DNA from: Dactylellina haptotyla
Lineage: Eukaryota > Ascomycota > Orbiliomycetes > Orbiliales > Orbiliaceae
Reading direction: 5' to 3'
Length of the DNA stretch: 64,000 bases
Assembly: GCA_031310005.1 (NCBI GenBank)
Contig: CM062385.1
Span: 2,976,001 to 3,040,000, forward strand
The translations under genes were made by a program, and so were the position numbers. This document shows, in pieces, positions 39,013-50,500 of the stretch (the first letter of the stretch is position 1; each line of letters opens with the position of its first letter). The notes beneath the pieces were generated by a model. It ran no database searches and was not told where the DNA came from. It worked only from the letters and a program-made list of their open reading frames with translations.

Positions 39013-40225
39013 TCACTTCCTACCGGGCCCCTTTCTCTTCTTCAATCCCTTCTTCTCCATGATATCGTCTACGGAATCGCCATCGCCGATGGTAACCTCT
39101 GGAATGTCCTTCAAATTGCCTGCTTTACCACCAAGCCCGAGCTTGCTCAAAGTCCATTCGTAGATACCCTTTGGAATGGTAACCATCGCGGTGTTCATCA
39201 ACTGCGCCTTTGGAATCTCGTCCAAATCGAGAAGGTACTCCTGGGTAACACCGTCCTCATCCTCCTCGAGCAAAGACACGTCTCCCAAAGAGGTGACCAT
39301 GAAAACCTTACCGTTCTCGCTAGTAACCTTCCTCTTAGCGACGTGTTGCGGCTTCTCGGTAGGCGTGGAAGTTCCAGAGTTCTTAGCAGCTTTGGCGGCA
39401 CGTCGCTGTTTTCTGTTGCCCAGGGCTCCCTCAGGTGGTGGGGTGCCGGAATCGCCCAGGACATCCAAGTTCAATCCGGCGCCGAGGCCGCTGTTTCCCC
39501 ACGCAGCAGTGCGAGCGTCGCTGATGTAGCCTTCCATGAATTTCCTCTGTTGGGAGTAGTTCATCCACATGATGAGGTAGTGTGCGCCACCGGCGAGGAC
39601 GACCCACAGGCCCAGCAGCACGCTGAGAACACCGGGCCGGAAACGGGAGTAGTAGTAACCTGTGCCTCGCCATCTGGGGAAACCATTTCTGAGGAAATGG
39701 TCGTAGCGTTCGCGTTCGGGGCCGCGAAGGATTTTGGCAACGAGACCGAGGCGAGCGAAGCGTTCGTCGGCAGCCTTGCGGGTCAATGGGAGGTATGTTG
39801 ATTTTGGCGGGTAGAAGGTTGGGGTCTTGCCAGATTTCTTGATTTTGGAGGGCGAGATGAACTTGTCTGGATGGATTTGGCGGGAGGTCTTGCGGTAAGC
39901 TTTGTTGAGTTCGTCCTGAGTAGCATGGTTGGAGGGAGCGTTCAAGAATTCTATTTGATACGGTGGTATCTTAGCAGCTGTAAACCTAAACATGAGGAAT
40001 TGTTTTTTAAATAGTAAATACCGTAGAAGTTAATTTTGCCCTCGGTGGACTCGACTTCGTCCTTAAGACGGAAGATCTCGTGGTCTAGTTGAGAAGTGCA
40101 CCGTTAGATATTTGGAAGCTCCCATCGCGTGCGAGCACGAGAGTTCGAAGCGTACCTTCTTTGCTCCAAGCTGCCACCAGGCCAGCTCCTGCGAGCAGCA
40201 GCAACAACGAACTTGCAAACTTCAT
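39013..40225 (-). CDS. ER J-domain membrane protein (Erj5/DNAJC1-like)
   Basis: Exons 40156-40225, 40022-40084 and 39013-39977 join in phase to 365 residues. A signal peptide (MKFASSLLLLLAGAGLVAAW) is followed by SKEDHEIFRLKDEVESTEGK and a J domain, with NKAYRKTSRQIHPDKF as helix II and the HPD motif that stimulates Hsp70 ATPase. The J domain sits on the lumenal side, then GVLSVLLGLWVVLAGGAHYLI spans the membrane, and the cytosolic part has Lys/Arg-rich stretches (GNRKQRRAAKAAKN, KKGLKKRKGPGRK). The insertion FISPSKIKKSGKTPTFYPPK inside the J domain is seen in fungal Erj5-like proteins. The protein is expected to assist Kar2/BiP in folding. The acceptor chosen for exon 3 (TTTACAG at 39978) keeps the frame; the nearer TTTAG does not. 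Confidence 0.88.
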
Positions 40226-40762
40226 CCCAGCGGAAATGGTCGATTGGCCTTTGGTCTCCTGTCGCGAGATCGATATTGTACGGGGTAGGCCGGATTGGGT
40301 GACCGAGATGGATGCTGCGGACGAGGAAGGATTTAAACAGACCTCCTGGGAAGGGCCAGCAGGAGAAAGTAAAGGTGGTCGTTTGCCGCAAGCTGCTGCG
40401 TTGGATTGGTCGTGGAACAACGGCCTCGGCTACGCTTGCCCCAATCGAGCGTCTGCAACAGCTCAACGCGGACGGAAGGTCCACAGCACGACGGGTCTCA
40501 GGGACCCGGATTTCGCTTATTAGCTTGTTCAGGGCGAGCTGGCTGCTAGACGTCGCATTCGGGAGTACGCAGGCTTAGTCGTGTGACCGTGTTCATATAC
40601 GTGTATATACTTGAAGTTCTGCAATTGGCACTGCAATTGGCACTGCAATTGGTCTTACCGACAAAGGTCCACAAAATTATGGTTATTTTAGGGGCATTTG
40701 GTAGATAGATCTATACAAGAGTGGATGTTTGAATATATTTGTAGGAGGCTGGGATGAGATGA
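40226..40762. other. Spacer J-protein promoter / transcription-factor 3' end
   Basis: A tandem spacer on the minus strand. The half close to the J-protein start is GC-rich; the other half is AT-rich and contains a 12-bp tandem repeat. No gene recognised. Confidence 0.5.
40619..40652. repeat. 12-bp tandem repeat, almost three copies
   Basis: CTGCAATTGGCA is repeated at 40619, 40631 and 40643 (the last copy lacks the final two matches). Each unit holds CAATTG, a palindrome and also an inverted CCAAT-type core. It lies just past the stop of the transcription-factor gene. Confidence 0.85.
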
Positions 40763-42538
40763 CTAGTTATCTGGTTCCTCGATTACTTCGTTCACCCATC
40801 TCAACCAAGGCGACCAAGTTGGCCCCAATTCCTTAATAATAGTCTGGCACAGGCTTCTCGGACCCTCTTGCATCCACCAAGTCTTCGTAGAACTATCCCC
40901 AATGATAAAGTTGTCCTCATTATCAATAACCTCCTCGCTCGCATACCCCTCTGCGGCCTTCCCCATCTTCACAAGGGTCGCAAAGTAATGCGCCGCAACA
41001 ACGTACGCCTTCTCATCCTTCTCTTTCACCCTCTCTAAGAAATTAGGATGTGTACCTGTAACCCACGCGAACATCGTCCTGACCATGAATGCGAATATCC
41101 GTCTACTGGGCCTCAAAGGTGAGGATAATATTGTCATAATGGCGACGAGTCGAGATAAGGATGTCACATCTATAACATTTGAGTCCGGAAATTCCCACTC
41201 TATGCTCAACATGTGTTCCGTGGAATATATTTCCTGCTTCGGAAGAACCCACTCCAGCCCTTCGAAGACACAGGTGCGAGGAATGTATACGGTGAAAATC
41301 GCCATCCAGTATCGCGGTATGACGTCGATCGTTTGCCATATCGGTCTAAACGTCTGACGAGTACCAAATGCTCTGACAAGGTGTGTCGATCCAGAGAGAA
41401 TAGAAATGTTGGTATAGACATCGGTTTGAGGGATGGTCCACATGTATATGATCAAAAGTGCTGCGGTCGCGAACACAATCCGGCAATCAAGATTGGTCTC
41501 AATTGGAAAGCCCGTTCGATCTGGTCTAGAGATTACGTCTCTATACGCGGGAACGGCTTTGGCGACATGGTATGTTTCTGCGAGCGAAGGACTCGAGCCG
41601 GCCCGTAACCTACGAATGTGCGCGGCTGAGATTGCCATCACCATGTGATAATAAAATGGGTGCTGCATATAATTAGCCAACCGACTTAATTCGTGGTGTA
41701 CCTAATAGTACCTGCGCATACGCTGCACGAGGATAATTTACCTGGTAAGCGATCTCAAATGTCGGTGTCTGCCAGGGTTCGTCCCTTATGTGAGAAAACG
41801 GAATGTTCTTAGACGTGAATGAGCGGTACATATTAATGAGCTTCAGATCCGTGGACCCCAAATCCGCTCCCCGCATTCCCACCTGCATACTGGTGGACGT
41901 TGCGCCCTGCCATGTAAAACTACCCCCGAGCCGGGAAACTGCTACCCCTTCGTGCTTCGCGGCTAGTTTATGAGACAATGCTACCCCGTTCTCGGTCTTC
42001 CCCGCATCCTCGTCCTGTGGAAGATTACCTGGGTTCCATGTTGCTGCATGGAAAACACCTCGGATCGCTTGTGTGTCCTTCTGGGCTACATCTTCCCCGG
42101 TTACGTTGACAAATGCAAGGGCTCTACTGACTTCTTTGTACTTCCTGCGCTTTCGGATTGGGGCGACGGGTATTTCGCCCTTAATTTTCTCATATAAGCA
42201 AGTCCTACCCGCTCTCGTGCAGTTTTCGCAAGTCGGGTGATGTTCGTCGCACTGGATGGAGGCGGGCGCGAGTTGAGATTCTTGTCAGTAGCGACCAGCT
42301 TGTGCAGATTTAAGCCGTTTACGGCTCGTATCATGGATGCAAATACCTTGATCCGTCGCTCCTTGCATCTTGTGCATCCCGTCCGCGTTTTACTGTGGGG
42401 ACGCCGGATAACACTGCTTGTTGACTGCTGTTGTTGGCGAGGCATATCACTGCAATCCGTATTAATATTGACAGTGGCTTCTGGCGGCACCACCTTCATT
42501 TCAATCTGGAATACCGTCTCGGCCATTCCAGATGTCAT
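40763..42538 (-). CDS. Zn(II)2Cys6 transcription factor
   Basis: Exons 42347-42538, 41742-42251 and 40763-41662 join in phase to 533 residues. The zinc cluster is formed across the first intron: GCTRCKERRIK from exon 1 and CDEHHPTCENCTRAGRTC from exon 2, giving the CX2CX6CX6CX2CX6C pattern of fungal Gal4-type DNA-binding domains. The basic linker RKRRKYKE follows. The second and third exons contain the usual fungal-specific regulatory region (HPFYYHMVMAISAAHIRRL and the helical sequence after it). Such proteins usually bind CGG repeats and regulate metabolic or secondary pathways; the target is unknown. It is divergent from the Cys-repeat gene at 43.6 kb, which could be a target, but that is only position. 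Confidence 0.9.
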
Positions 42539-43598
42539 TTTTATTTTGGTATTCTGATGTTTTGAATATTAAAAGTTGTCTTTATAATCTCCACGTCTAT
42601 AAATTTATGTCTTGCTAACGCTTCGCTTCTCACAGCGGATATAGCTATCGCAGCGACAAACTGAATACCGAATTAGAGAGGATAATAATGTTTTGATGAT
42701 TGAAATCTGCTTATATACCCTCTTCCCTTTGATTCGCCCGAATAGCTCAAATATCCTTTCAAGATTCCAAGAATCTCCGCTGACTCCTCACCACTGGGTA
42801 GACCGAGTCTGATGCAGTAGCGGCATTATGGGGCGAAGGTGAGATCGGACCGCGAATCTTGGGTTTCCACTAAGCATTTCTTGGCAACTATGAGGCGGGC
42901 AGAATACGGGACTAATCAGGTTAGACTGCCACTCCACCCACAGGGATGGTGGATGGCGATGTCTTGATTGAGCTTGTGTTGTTCAGACCCAAGTTGCGAT
43001 GAAGAGCGACTACACAAGTTAAGTTCTTATAAATTCTAAGGGTGTTCCTTATAGTTGTTTAGAGGAAACTACGCGTCATATAGCTTTGTCCCTATCTTAA
43101 GGGTCCGGTTAACTATTTCTACACTAATTTCAAACAACTAACGTTCGGTCAGATGCACAAATCCCGTCGTTGGTTTATGGGCAAGTTATATGGCTACTCA
43201 AGAACGAATGAGCTATAGGAAATAATCCCAACTCGACTAAAATGGCAGTCTTGGAGTTCAGTGGGCGGAGCGATAGATTTGACAATAGACTGCCGATTCC
43301 CGGAATACACGCTACGACCGATCTGTTCCAAGTCCCAACACGACACTGCACCTAGAAAGTATATGAAACTCGAGTGCGTAATTTCGGTGTCGTTACCAAA
43401 ACCACGTCCAACACAGGGTCCATTTTGTCACAGCCTCGTTCATGATTATATAATTATTCATGGACCCCTGCCGGTATATCCGTGGAGGCCTCTAGCCAAC
43501 CGTCCGCAACCGGCGTTCCCCTCTAACTTTGTGAAGGGTGGTAAACCTCACTTAAAGATCCCCTTAAATACACGAATCTCGAATAATTAAACAGTAAT
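42539..43598. promoter_or_regulatory. Divergent spacer, transcription factor / Cys-repeat gene
   Basis: A 1.06-kb region with both promoters. It is AT-rich near the transcription-factor start and mixed elsewhere. No gene or clear element was recognised. Confidence 0.45.
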
Positions 43599-45290
43599 AT
43601 GGCCCAAATTATTCCAGTAAAGTACTGTCCAGAACGGGATCCAGTGGTGAACGCGCAGCATTGGTACTTCCTCCCGGCTGCCAAGGCTCTCAAAATCTGC
43701 ACCCGCTGCTATCATGACCGTCTTAGCGCCACCCCGTTCGCTAACCAATTTCAAGTCGAATACTACTCGTCCGGCGACAGCCGGTACTGCGACTTCAACA
43801 ACCCACGGATGCACTCTGTCCTCCAACAGGCCGTAGCACAGAATAACTTTCAGCTTCTCCACGACCATATTGCTTATCGTACTCGGATCCCACGGTGCAA
43901 AGGAGAAGAGATCGTCAAGCCTGATGGCGGGTATGAGTGGTTTAAACCGTTGAATCCCGCCCTCAAAGATAAATTTGCAGCTTGTCGAGCCTGCTATGAA
44001 GATTATCTCATCCCAGCCGGCTTCGCGCCGCAGTTGTCCGCGCCGATTCGCCAGGAAAAAGAATTAAATTATATGTGCGATATGGGATTTCGATTCTGCC
44101 TACGACTGGCCACAACCTGTCGCGACTGGAACCAGATGATCTCGTATGCCATCCATCGTGTGGGACTGCCCAAATGCACAGGACTCACGCCAGCTGAGGC
44201 CAGTTCCAGCAAGTGGTATAAACTTCGACCGAACGATTTGGACTCACTGCTGTTTTGTGAAGCCTGCTATTACGACTTCGCGTCAATGACAATAATGGAG
44301 CCGCATGTCTACCTGCCTCAACAACAGCCTCAGCCGAACACCCAAATAAACTGTGCAGTTAGTGGTTGGCCTTCCATGAGATCCGCGTGGGAGCAGGCGC
44401 TCAATAAGAAGGATTTCAACACTTTCTACGCTGCAGCGCAAGTTTTCGTGCGAAATCCTCCTTGTTTGCATACCGGAATTACGAATGGGACCTGGTATAC
44501 CCTCAAACCGCCGTGCGATGAAGTCGACGTTTGCGCCTCCTGTTACGCTGGCATATTTGTAGTCAACGACGTGGGCCACTTTCTAGCGCAGAAATGGACT
44601 CAACCGGGTCAAACTAGGCTTTGCAATATGAACTTACACCAACCTCGAGCAATGCAGCTTTATCAAAAGCTAGACGCCGCTATCACCGCTAACGACGAAA
44701 AAATGTTTAGTGGCTTTGCACGCTGGGCAGCCGAGACTCCCTTATGTCCGGGGGGTGCATTGGTCAATGATAGAATGTGGTACCGCCACGAGACATTCTC
44801 TTGCTGCCCTTCCTGTTGGATGGAGGTTGTCGACGGCACACCGCTGGAATCAGCGTTTCCAGTCAGAAACCAACTCTACAAGCCGCAGTTAAAATGCGAC
44901 TTCTATTCTGCCCGGGTTCGCAGTTTATGGATGGAAGCATGCCAGAAGAATGATCTACCGGGTTTCGTAGCATTCATGGATAACCGCCTCAAGATCTGGA
45001 GCCAGACCTACCCGCTGATCCAGCAGCATTTGGCAACTATGAGGATGAATATGATGAGACAACAGACTCTATTCATGAGCTCTACAATACTAAACGGGGG
45101 GAACAGTATAGCCGCAGCGGCTGGAGTTTCTGGGAATTATGGGAACAGTCAGGTCGGGTACGGCTGGGAGACTTATGCGGGTGCTGAGGGTGCAATGCAG
45201 TTCAATCAAGCTATGAGTATGAATAGTGCGAATGGGGGCGTTGCCATGTCTATTGCGCAGTTAGAGGGCTTGTGGAAATCAGTTGAGTGA
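43599..45290 (+). CDS. Five-module Cys-repeat hypothetical protein
   Basis: A single exon of 563 residues without signal peptide or membrane segment. Not assigned to a named family. It is built from five diverged tandem modules of roughly 95-105 residues. Each begins with a Cys, has a Trp-Tyr/Phe pair (HWYFL, EWFKPL, KWYKL, TWYTL, MWYRH), then a CxxCY/W pair (CTRCY, CRACY, CEACY, CASCY, CPSCW), an aromatic stretch and another Cys (YCDF, MCDM, NCAV, LCNM, KCDF), followed by a helix ending in a short Phe-rich turn and the Cys of the next module. The four spaced Cys per module could bind zinc or form disulfides; lack of a signal peptide favours zinc. The last 80 residues are Met/Asn/Gly/Ala-rich and probably disordered. 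Function unknown. Confidence 0.8.
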   Translation: MAQIIPVKYCPERDPVVNAQHWYFLPAAKALKICTRCYHDRLSATPFANQFQVEYYSSGDSRYCDFNNPRMHSVLQQAVAQNNFQLLHDHIAYRTRIPRCKGEEIVKPDGGYEWFKPLNPALKDKFAACRACYEDYLIPAGFAPQLSAPIRQEKELNYMCDMGFRFCLRLATTCRDWNQMISYAIHRVGLPKCTGLTPAEASSSKWYKLRPNDLDSLLFCEACYYDFASMTIMEPHVYLPQQQPQPNTQINCAVSGWPSMRSAWEQALNKKDFNTFYAAAQVFVRNPPCLHTGITNGTWYTLKPPCDEVDVCASCYAGIFVVNDVGHFLAQKWTQPGQTRLCNMNLHQPRAMQLYQKLDAAITANDEKMFSGFARWAAETPLCPGGALVNDRMWYRHETFSCCPSCWMEVVDGTPLESAFPVRNQLYKPQLKCDFYSARVRSLWMEACQKNDLPGFVAFMDNRLKIWSQTYPLIQQHLATMRMNMMRQQTLFMSSTILNGGNSIAAAAGVSGNYGNSQVGYGWETYAGAEGAMQFNQAMSMNSANGGVAMSIAQLEGLWKSVE

Positions 45291-45434
45291 CCGAGCATAT
45301 AATGCACTTGAAAATCTATTGAATTGCAGTTTTTAGAGCTGAGTTCTTTTAAATCTCCGCTATGAACGAGTCTGAAATCTCCCTTGTAAAATATATAAAA
45401 TAATTTAACTTCTATCGGTGGTTGTACTAACTCA

Positions 45435-47996
45435 TTATTCGTAGCCTTTACAAGTCGTGCGAGTAGCGATATTATCTTGGAGAGCACGTAAGCCGTCCTT
45501 GGTCGTTTTGTGATACTTCATCGTAGCGTATGCTCCGATTTCAAAAGTATCGCTCCTTAATATCATATCCATCTGATTCAAAGCTGAAAGCTCCGCGTCC
45601 GTATCGTGCATAGCAGAATGTATTCCCAATGTTGGTTTGCTCGGCGCCCCCGGAATGTCTAGTTGCATCTTTTTCTGGAATGCACACGTTTGTTCAAGGA
45701 TTGCCGCTCGTTCAGACCCTAACTCCCTTATTATTTTTTTCGCTTCAGTGGCCAGTTCATCCAACTCTGGCATATGGGCGCGCCATATTCGTTTCTCCTC
45801 CTTCAATTGTGCCATATCCCGTTTGATTTGTTTCACTAAATTGTTCGAGCGCGATTTGAGATTTAGACCAGCAGTCAAGCTCCCAATTTCCTGAAATATC
45901 TCCTCAACTTGGTTTTCTACATGTTTCGAGGTACAGAAAAGGTTAACCAGTCCATCGTAGAATTCTTCTGTCAAGCCCACCTGCTGCTTCAACAAGAACC
46001 CATGGTTTTCCAAGTCCTGCTGATTGAGGTTATGGAGAGACATATCCGTCACACTGCAAAGTTCGTAGTCCTGTGCAATTCCATACAAACTATGCCCCTT
46101 TAAATGGTCTTTCATATGTTGCATATCCCAATCAAGCGATGCTGGGTCCTGTAGTCTCTCAAGATCAAAGTCGTACAGTGCCACCCGCACATCGATTTCT
46201 GCTATTTGCGAACGAGTGATTTCAAGTTGCTCTCTCAGATATGTTCTGTGATCCTTACGGCTTTGAATCCTTTCCGATAAATTTTCGATATCGCTTTTGA
46301 GATCTTTTATCACTTCCGCTAGAACATCCTTCTCGTACCCCAGGAGCTCAAACTCACATTTGGCACTCCGGTAGATATCATTTTTCACCTTCCCTATAAA
46401 TCTTCTAGGGTTTGCTGGATCAGGGCCCCAGCATTTTGGATCCGTCTTACCACTTATCATGAGTTTTTTGACATCTTTTATTGGAAAGTGGACTAGTTCG
46501 TCGAAGGTAAAGAACGCGGGAGAAGGACTCAAAAACCCCAATGGATGGCTCCGGCTAATAACCTCTCCGGATACCAGTTTTGTTGACACAGAAAGCTCAT
46601 CGTGACGCTCTTGAGATGCTTGGAGGCTGGTTTCGAGAGGTATCAACAATTCCCCCATATCATGGATAGACACTTGTATGGAAGCGGAAGCCAATTCGAG
46701 ACCTTCCAGTTCGTCTTGGAGAGTAGTTTTTAGGTCTGAAATAGTCGATTTCAGGAATTGGTGAGAATATCCAAGGCGCATAGGCTTATGCTTCGGGTTT
46801 TCCCGAGGAAACTCAGTGGAGAGATCAATCGAGCCAAACCCTCCTTTGCTCTCAGCTTCTACAGGTGTATCCGGGGGGTCTAATTCATCCGAATCATTTT
46901 CGTATTCTAGTTTGAAACCCTCTAAGTTTGCACCGGCTAGAGGGTCGCCTTCAAGATTGATATTGTTTTGTTCTGATTCTTCTCCGTCTTCATCCTCGTA
47001 TTCAACTTTGAATCCGGCTAGATCAACACCAGCGAGTGGGTCATCTTCATCCAAATCCCCAAAAACAGGCTCCCTAGGATCCTCCTCATCCTCGATATCC
47101 ATTTTAAAACCAAGCGCACCTAGATCGATACCGGCCAAAGGATCGTCGGGATCTAGCTCCTCTTTCCTCAGATTGATCACCTCATCGGCCGTTGTAGATG
47201 CTCTTGATGATCGTGCTTCCACTGATGGCCTCACATCCACCATCAAAGTCATCAGCCAGCGACTGAGAGCCAGTGAATTTATTCTAGGGGATTTACTGTC
47301 GTATTCACTCAGTTCCCCAACGATGAAACATCGAATCCCACAAGTAGCGGCTGTAGAGGATATAATTTGTGTATGAGCTGGCGGGGCTCTATAAAGAAAA
47401 AGAACATAAATATCCATTTTATGTTCGATATTTGGCGCGAGAATCTGGTCGTAGAAGCTAACCCATTCAAGCCAGCGGGACAGGCGATGATCACCCTCTG
47501 GAGGCCATGCTGTCATGACAAGGCATATAGCGTCAAGACTGCCATGAGTATTCGCCAATGTCTGAAAATACTCTAGAGTAAACATCTACGGAACAAATTA
47601 GACCCGCGTTTTATACATTTATTGACAAGAGCGAAGGGAATCATATCAAACCTCATCTTCCCATATTGCCACACCGTCAAATAGAAATTGCCCTCGAAAG
47701 TCAACAACGGAGGCTGACGACAGTGATTTCGATGGATCATCTCTTGTTGGTATCTTCAGTTTAATGTTTCCAACTTTCCCGTGCGGTCCAATTGTCAGGT
47801 GATCTGTCTCATCCAATTCAAATTCGGAATCGTAACTCTTCTCGCTTTTAAGAGAAACAGCTAGTTCGTGGATTATATCCAGTGCTTCGATAGCAGAGTC
47901 TGGGTAGATCCCCGCTAGTAGAATGTTTGCCATTTCCGCTTGTGGTGACTGCGATCGCAGGCGGAAACTCCTTGGGGGGGATTTCCACGTGGCCAC
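45435..47996 (-). CDS. Pseudo-GTPase coiled-coil protein with acidic repeats (cluster member A)
   Basis: Exons 47652-47996 and 45435-47585 join in phase to 831 residues; the start may be at MANILLAG, 21 codons in. It is related to the three GTPases that follow but is degenerate: NILLAGIYPDSAIE stands where its neighbours have GxxxxGKS, and VVDFRGQFLF stands for DTPGL. The rest of the fold seems to remain, with LDAICLVMTAW and IRCFIVGELSE in matching places. Next are three acidic repeats (DDPLAGIDLGALGFKMDIED, DDPLAGVDLAGFKVEYED, GDPLAGANLEGFKLEYEN), about 45 residues apart. Then come a coiled coil, a middle module (RRFIGKVKNDIYRSAKCEFE) and further long coiled coils. Loss of GTP binding is read from the sequence; a regulatory role for its neighbours is inference. 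The GTTTGA donor is weak. Confidence 0.7.
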
Positions 47997-48796
47997 GCGA
48001 TTCCGATGCGCTATGAGGCTTCAGGAACTAGACTTATCATAAGTGCGAAAGCTACCATTCGACGGAGATATGGATAATAATGAGAAGCAAGAGGATATTC
48101 AGGTATGAGATACGCCCTTCGTTAAATTATTACACATTGAAGTAGACTATTATTTTTTTTAGATTTTCGTCGAAAACTCGCTGCCTTGTTATTGGGTGGC
48201 GTGAAGTATCGCACTAAATCATTTGGGCTGTGTAAAGCGAACGGACGGCAGCAACCAACTTCTTCTGGTGTGTGGGGCGGCTGGAATTGTTGCGGCTGAA
48301 AAGTGCCAGCCTTCAAAATCTACTTCTAGTTATCTATATCAGCACAGATATAATGTGTCTTCTTTTGACCCAAAGGCCTTATCTACGGCTTCATGATCGA
48401 ATTATAAAGTAGCTTTTTTTAGGTTTAATCTTTAATTTTTCTAGGCATACGAGTCAAAGCTACGGTAGAGGTTGAAAGGTCCCCGTTGTTGGATAAGCCC
48501 AATCCCCCCAATTCCCATGTAGCCAGATTGTGGTGTGCGACCCCGCCTATGGAGCATCGGGTGCTGGAAACATAACTATATAGGATCACATCTCAATTGG
48601 TTAATTCATACTTATGACTATTTGAAGATGCCAAAAAGCTCAAAAATTAATTCTTATTAAAGTTCCAACTAAATGCTTCCCAAATTTATTCAAACTGTCC
48701 ATGTAAATGTCAACTACTTACGTAGCTTACTTACATGTAATCCGTTGGCAATTTAGCTAAATTCGATTCGATTGCCTGGTAGCTGCTGATTCCCAG
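47997..48796. other. Spacer between GTPase-cluster members A and B
   Basis: AT-rich, with the promoter of A and the 3' end of B. No gene recognised; short open frames are not protein-like. Confidence 0.5.
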
Positions 48797-50500
48797 TCAA
48801 GATCTCCACCTCAAATATAATTCCGCGACTGCCGCATCATATTCCTTCAAGAAATCGTATATATCGTTTCGTGACAGCTTCGCTTCCTTGGTAAGGTAAA
48901 TATGTCTCAAAGGAGGATACCGTTCCATCTCAAACGAGTCTTTCTTAACAACAACAAGCAGTTGATCACAAGCAGCGAGACCAGTAGCAACGTTTCTGAC
49001 ATTGTCACCATCTACCTTGTCATAAGACATTCTCTTCACCAAGTAATCCAGCCTATCCTCTAGATTCGCTTTGTTGCTCTTTAGCAACCTAATTTCGTTT
49101 TGATGCTTTACGCTGCTTTTCGCATAAAATGTTGCACTGCCATTGATACTGGCAAAGAGCCCAGCGCTAAGAGCACCCCGCCAATTTGTTCCGCGAAGTC
49201 TCTCGTGAAGCCACTGACTTCGCCCTGTGGTAGACTTTCTGACGTATGCAATTGGGCAGTCGGCATCGAACTCGTGCCATTCTCCACCAATATTTAGTTG
49301 GCCGTTGATGAGCAGATGCCCAATCAAGCTGTATTCCTCAACTACCGTTTTAGATCCAAGACAGATATCGGGGCCGTTTTCTAAGCCATCTAGCTCCTTA
49401 GTAGCGGAGGCGATTTGTCTTTTCATTTTGGCAACCTCAACTTCATCATCAAGGCTTCGTTGCTGAGCTGTGGAAAGTGACTTTTTAGCTTCCTCCAACT
49501 GAGTCTGAAGAATGCGTTTAAGTTCCAATAGAGCATTTGTAATATGTATATCGATACTCTGCATACCCGGGGTTTTGAGCAACCTAAAATCGCTGACTGA
49601 ATGCTGCGGTTGTGCTTTGATATGGGCCAATAGATTGTGCGTTTCGTTCAACGACTGCATGACGGCCAAGGGACTGAAAACATCTGGGTTGTTATCCATG
49701 AAAAAATGTGCAAGATCTAACCCGGTAGCAGCTTTGAAGCCATCTCTTCTTAGCTCAGCAGCCGATTTTCCTTCCCTGAGGAATTTTTCAACTTTTATCG
49801 TGGTATAGGCACTATGGACAATGATAAGTCCACCAGCCAAAGAAGGCATCGACCGTTGGAAATATTCCAAGAATTCGTGAAAAGAGTTACCGAAATGTTT
49901 GTCAATCTTTCGAACGTATATAATTGCATTTACGTATTTCATTTCGGCAGCTTTGCCTAGGATCCCCGCCATAAGTTCCATATCTCGGCCTTCCGTGTCA
50001 TTCAGGCCAGGTGTATCGAGGAACCGGAATTTAACAGTCTCTACTTGGTTATCGGGAAGATCTTGTATAACTGTGGCATCATCTTCTCCGTAATCTATGA
50101 GATCGGAATAGTTGTCCTTGCCAACTTTGAGGGTGTTTCCGATATGATCTTGTAGATGATAAGACCGAAGAGGTATATCCATCTCGTAGTCTTGGGGATT
50201 TGCGGTGCATGCTCTGTTTCCATTCCCTATCTTGATGTCTGCCTCTGGTAGCTTGGCATACTCGAGTAGGTTTCTAACTAGAGTACTTTTACCCTGTTGA
50301 GTTTCACCGACGACAAGAACGTTGACGAGAGACCCATCATAGAGAGTGTTCGAATCGCTAACAATCTCGTCAGGAGGAATCTCGCTCGTTGTCGATTCTC
50401 CTAGCTCCTCGTCTGGAATACTGATAACATCGTGGTCGTCATTGTATGGAGGCAGTTCTTCCACCATCATCGTAGGGAGATACAACGAACCGCTCAGCAA
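48797..50500 (-). CDS. P-loop GTPase with coiled coils (cluster member B)
   Basis: A single exon of 567 residues. After an acidic N-terminal tail of about 58 residues, LVNVLVVGETQQGKSTLVRN carries the P-loop (residues 65-73) and RFLDTPGLNDTEGRD the G3 motif, with an AIG1/septin-like look. The expected N/TKxD is replaced by GLIIVHSAYTT, and the following HFFMDNNPD motif is shared with members C and D. From about residue 325 the chain is coiled coil (LLELKRILQTQLEEAKKSL and heptads after it). A beta-rich middle part includes EEYSLIGHLLINGQLNIGGE and RSQWLHERLRGTNWRGALSA. It then returns to coiled coil and a helical end. No signal or membrane segment. GTP binding is likely; hydrolysis and role are unknown. 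Confidence 0.82.
   Translation of the reverse strand: MLSGSLYLPTMMVEELPPYNDDHDVISIPDEELGESTTSEIPPDEIVSDSNTLYDGSLVNVLVVGETQQGKSTLVRNLLEYAKLPEADIKIGNGNRACTANPQDYEMDIPLRSYHLQDHIGNTLKVGKDNYSDLIDYGEDDATVIQDLPDNQVETVKFRFLDTPGLNDTEGRDMELMAGILGKAAEMKYVNAIIYVRKIDKHFGNSFHEFLEYFQRSMPSLAGGLIIVHSAYTTIKVEKFLREGKSAAELRRDGFKAATGLDLAHFFMDNNPDVFSPLAVMQSLNETHNLLAHIKAQPQHSVSDFRLLKTPGMQSIDIHITNALLELKRILQTQLEEAKKSLSTAQQRSLDDEVEVAKMKRQIASATKELDGLENGPDICLGSKTVVEEYSLIGHLLINGQLNIGGEWHEFDADCPIAYVRKSTTGRSQWLHERLRGTNWRGALSAGLFASINGSATFYAKSSVKHQNEIRLLKSNKANLEDRLDYLVKRMSYDKVDGDNVRNVATGLAACDQLLVVVKKDSFEMERYPPLRHIYLTKEAKLSRNDIYDFLKEYDAAVAELYLRWRS

Noticed and set aside
38926-39801. 291-codon open frame on the plus strand
   Set aside because: Antisense to the J-domain protein, whose HPD motif, signal peptide and membrane segment are clear.
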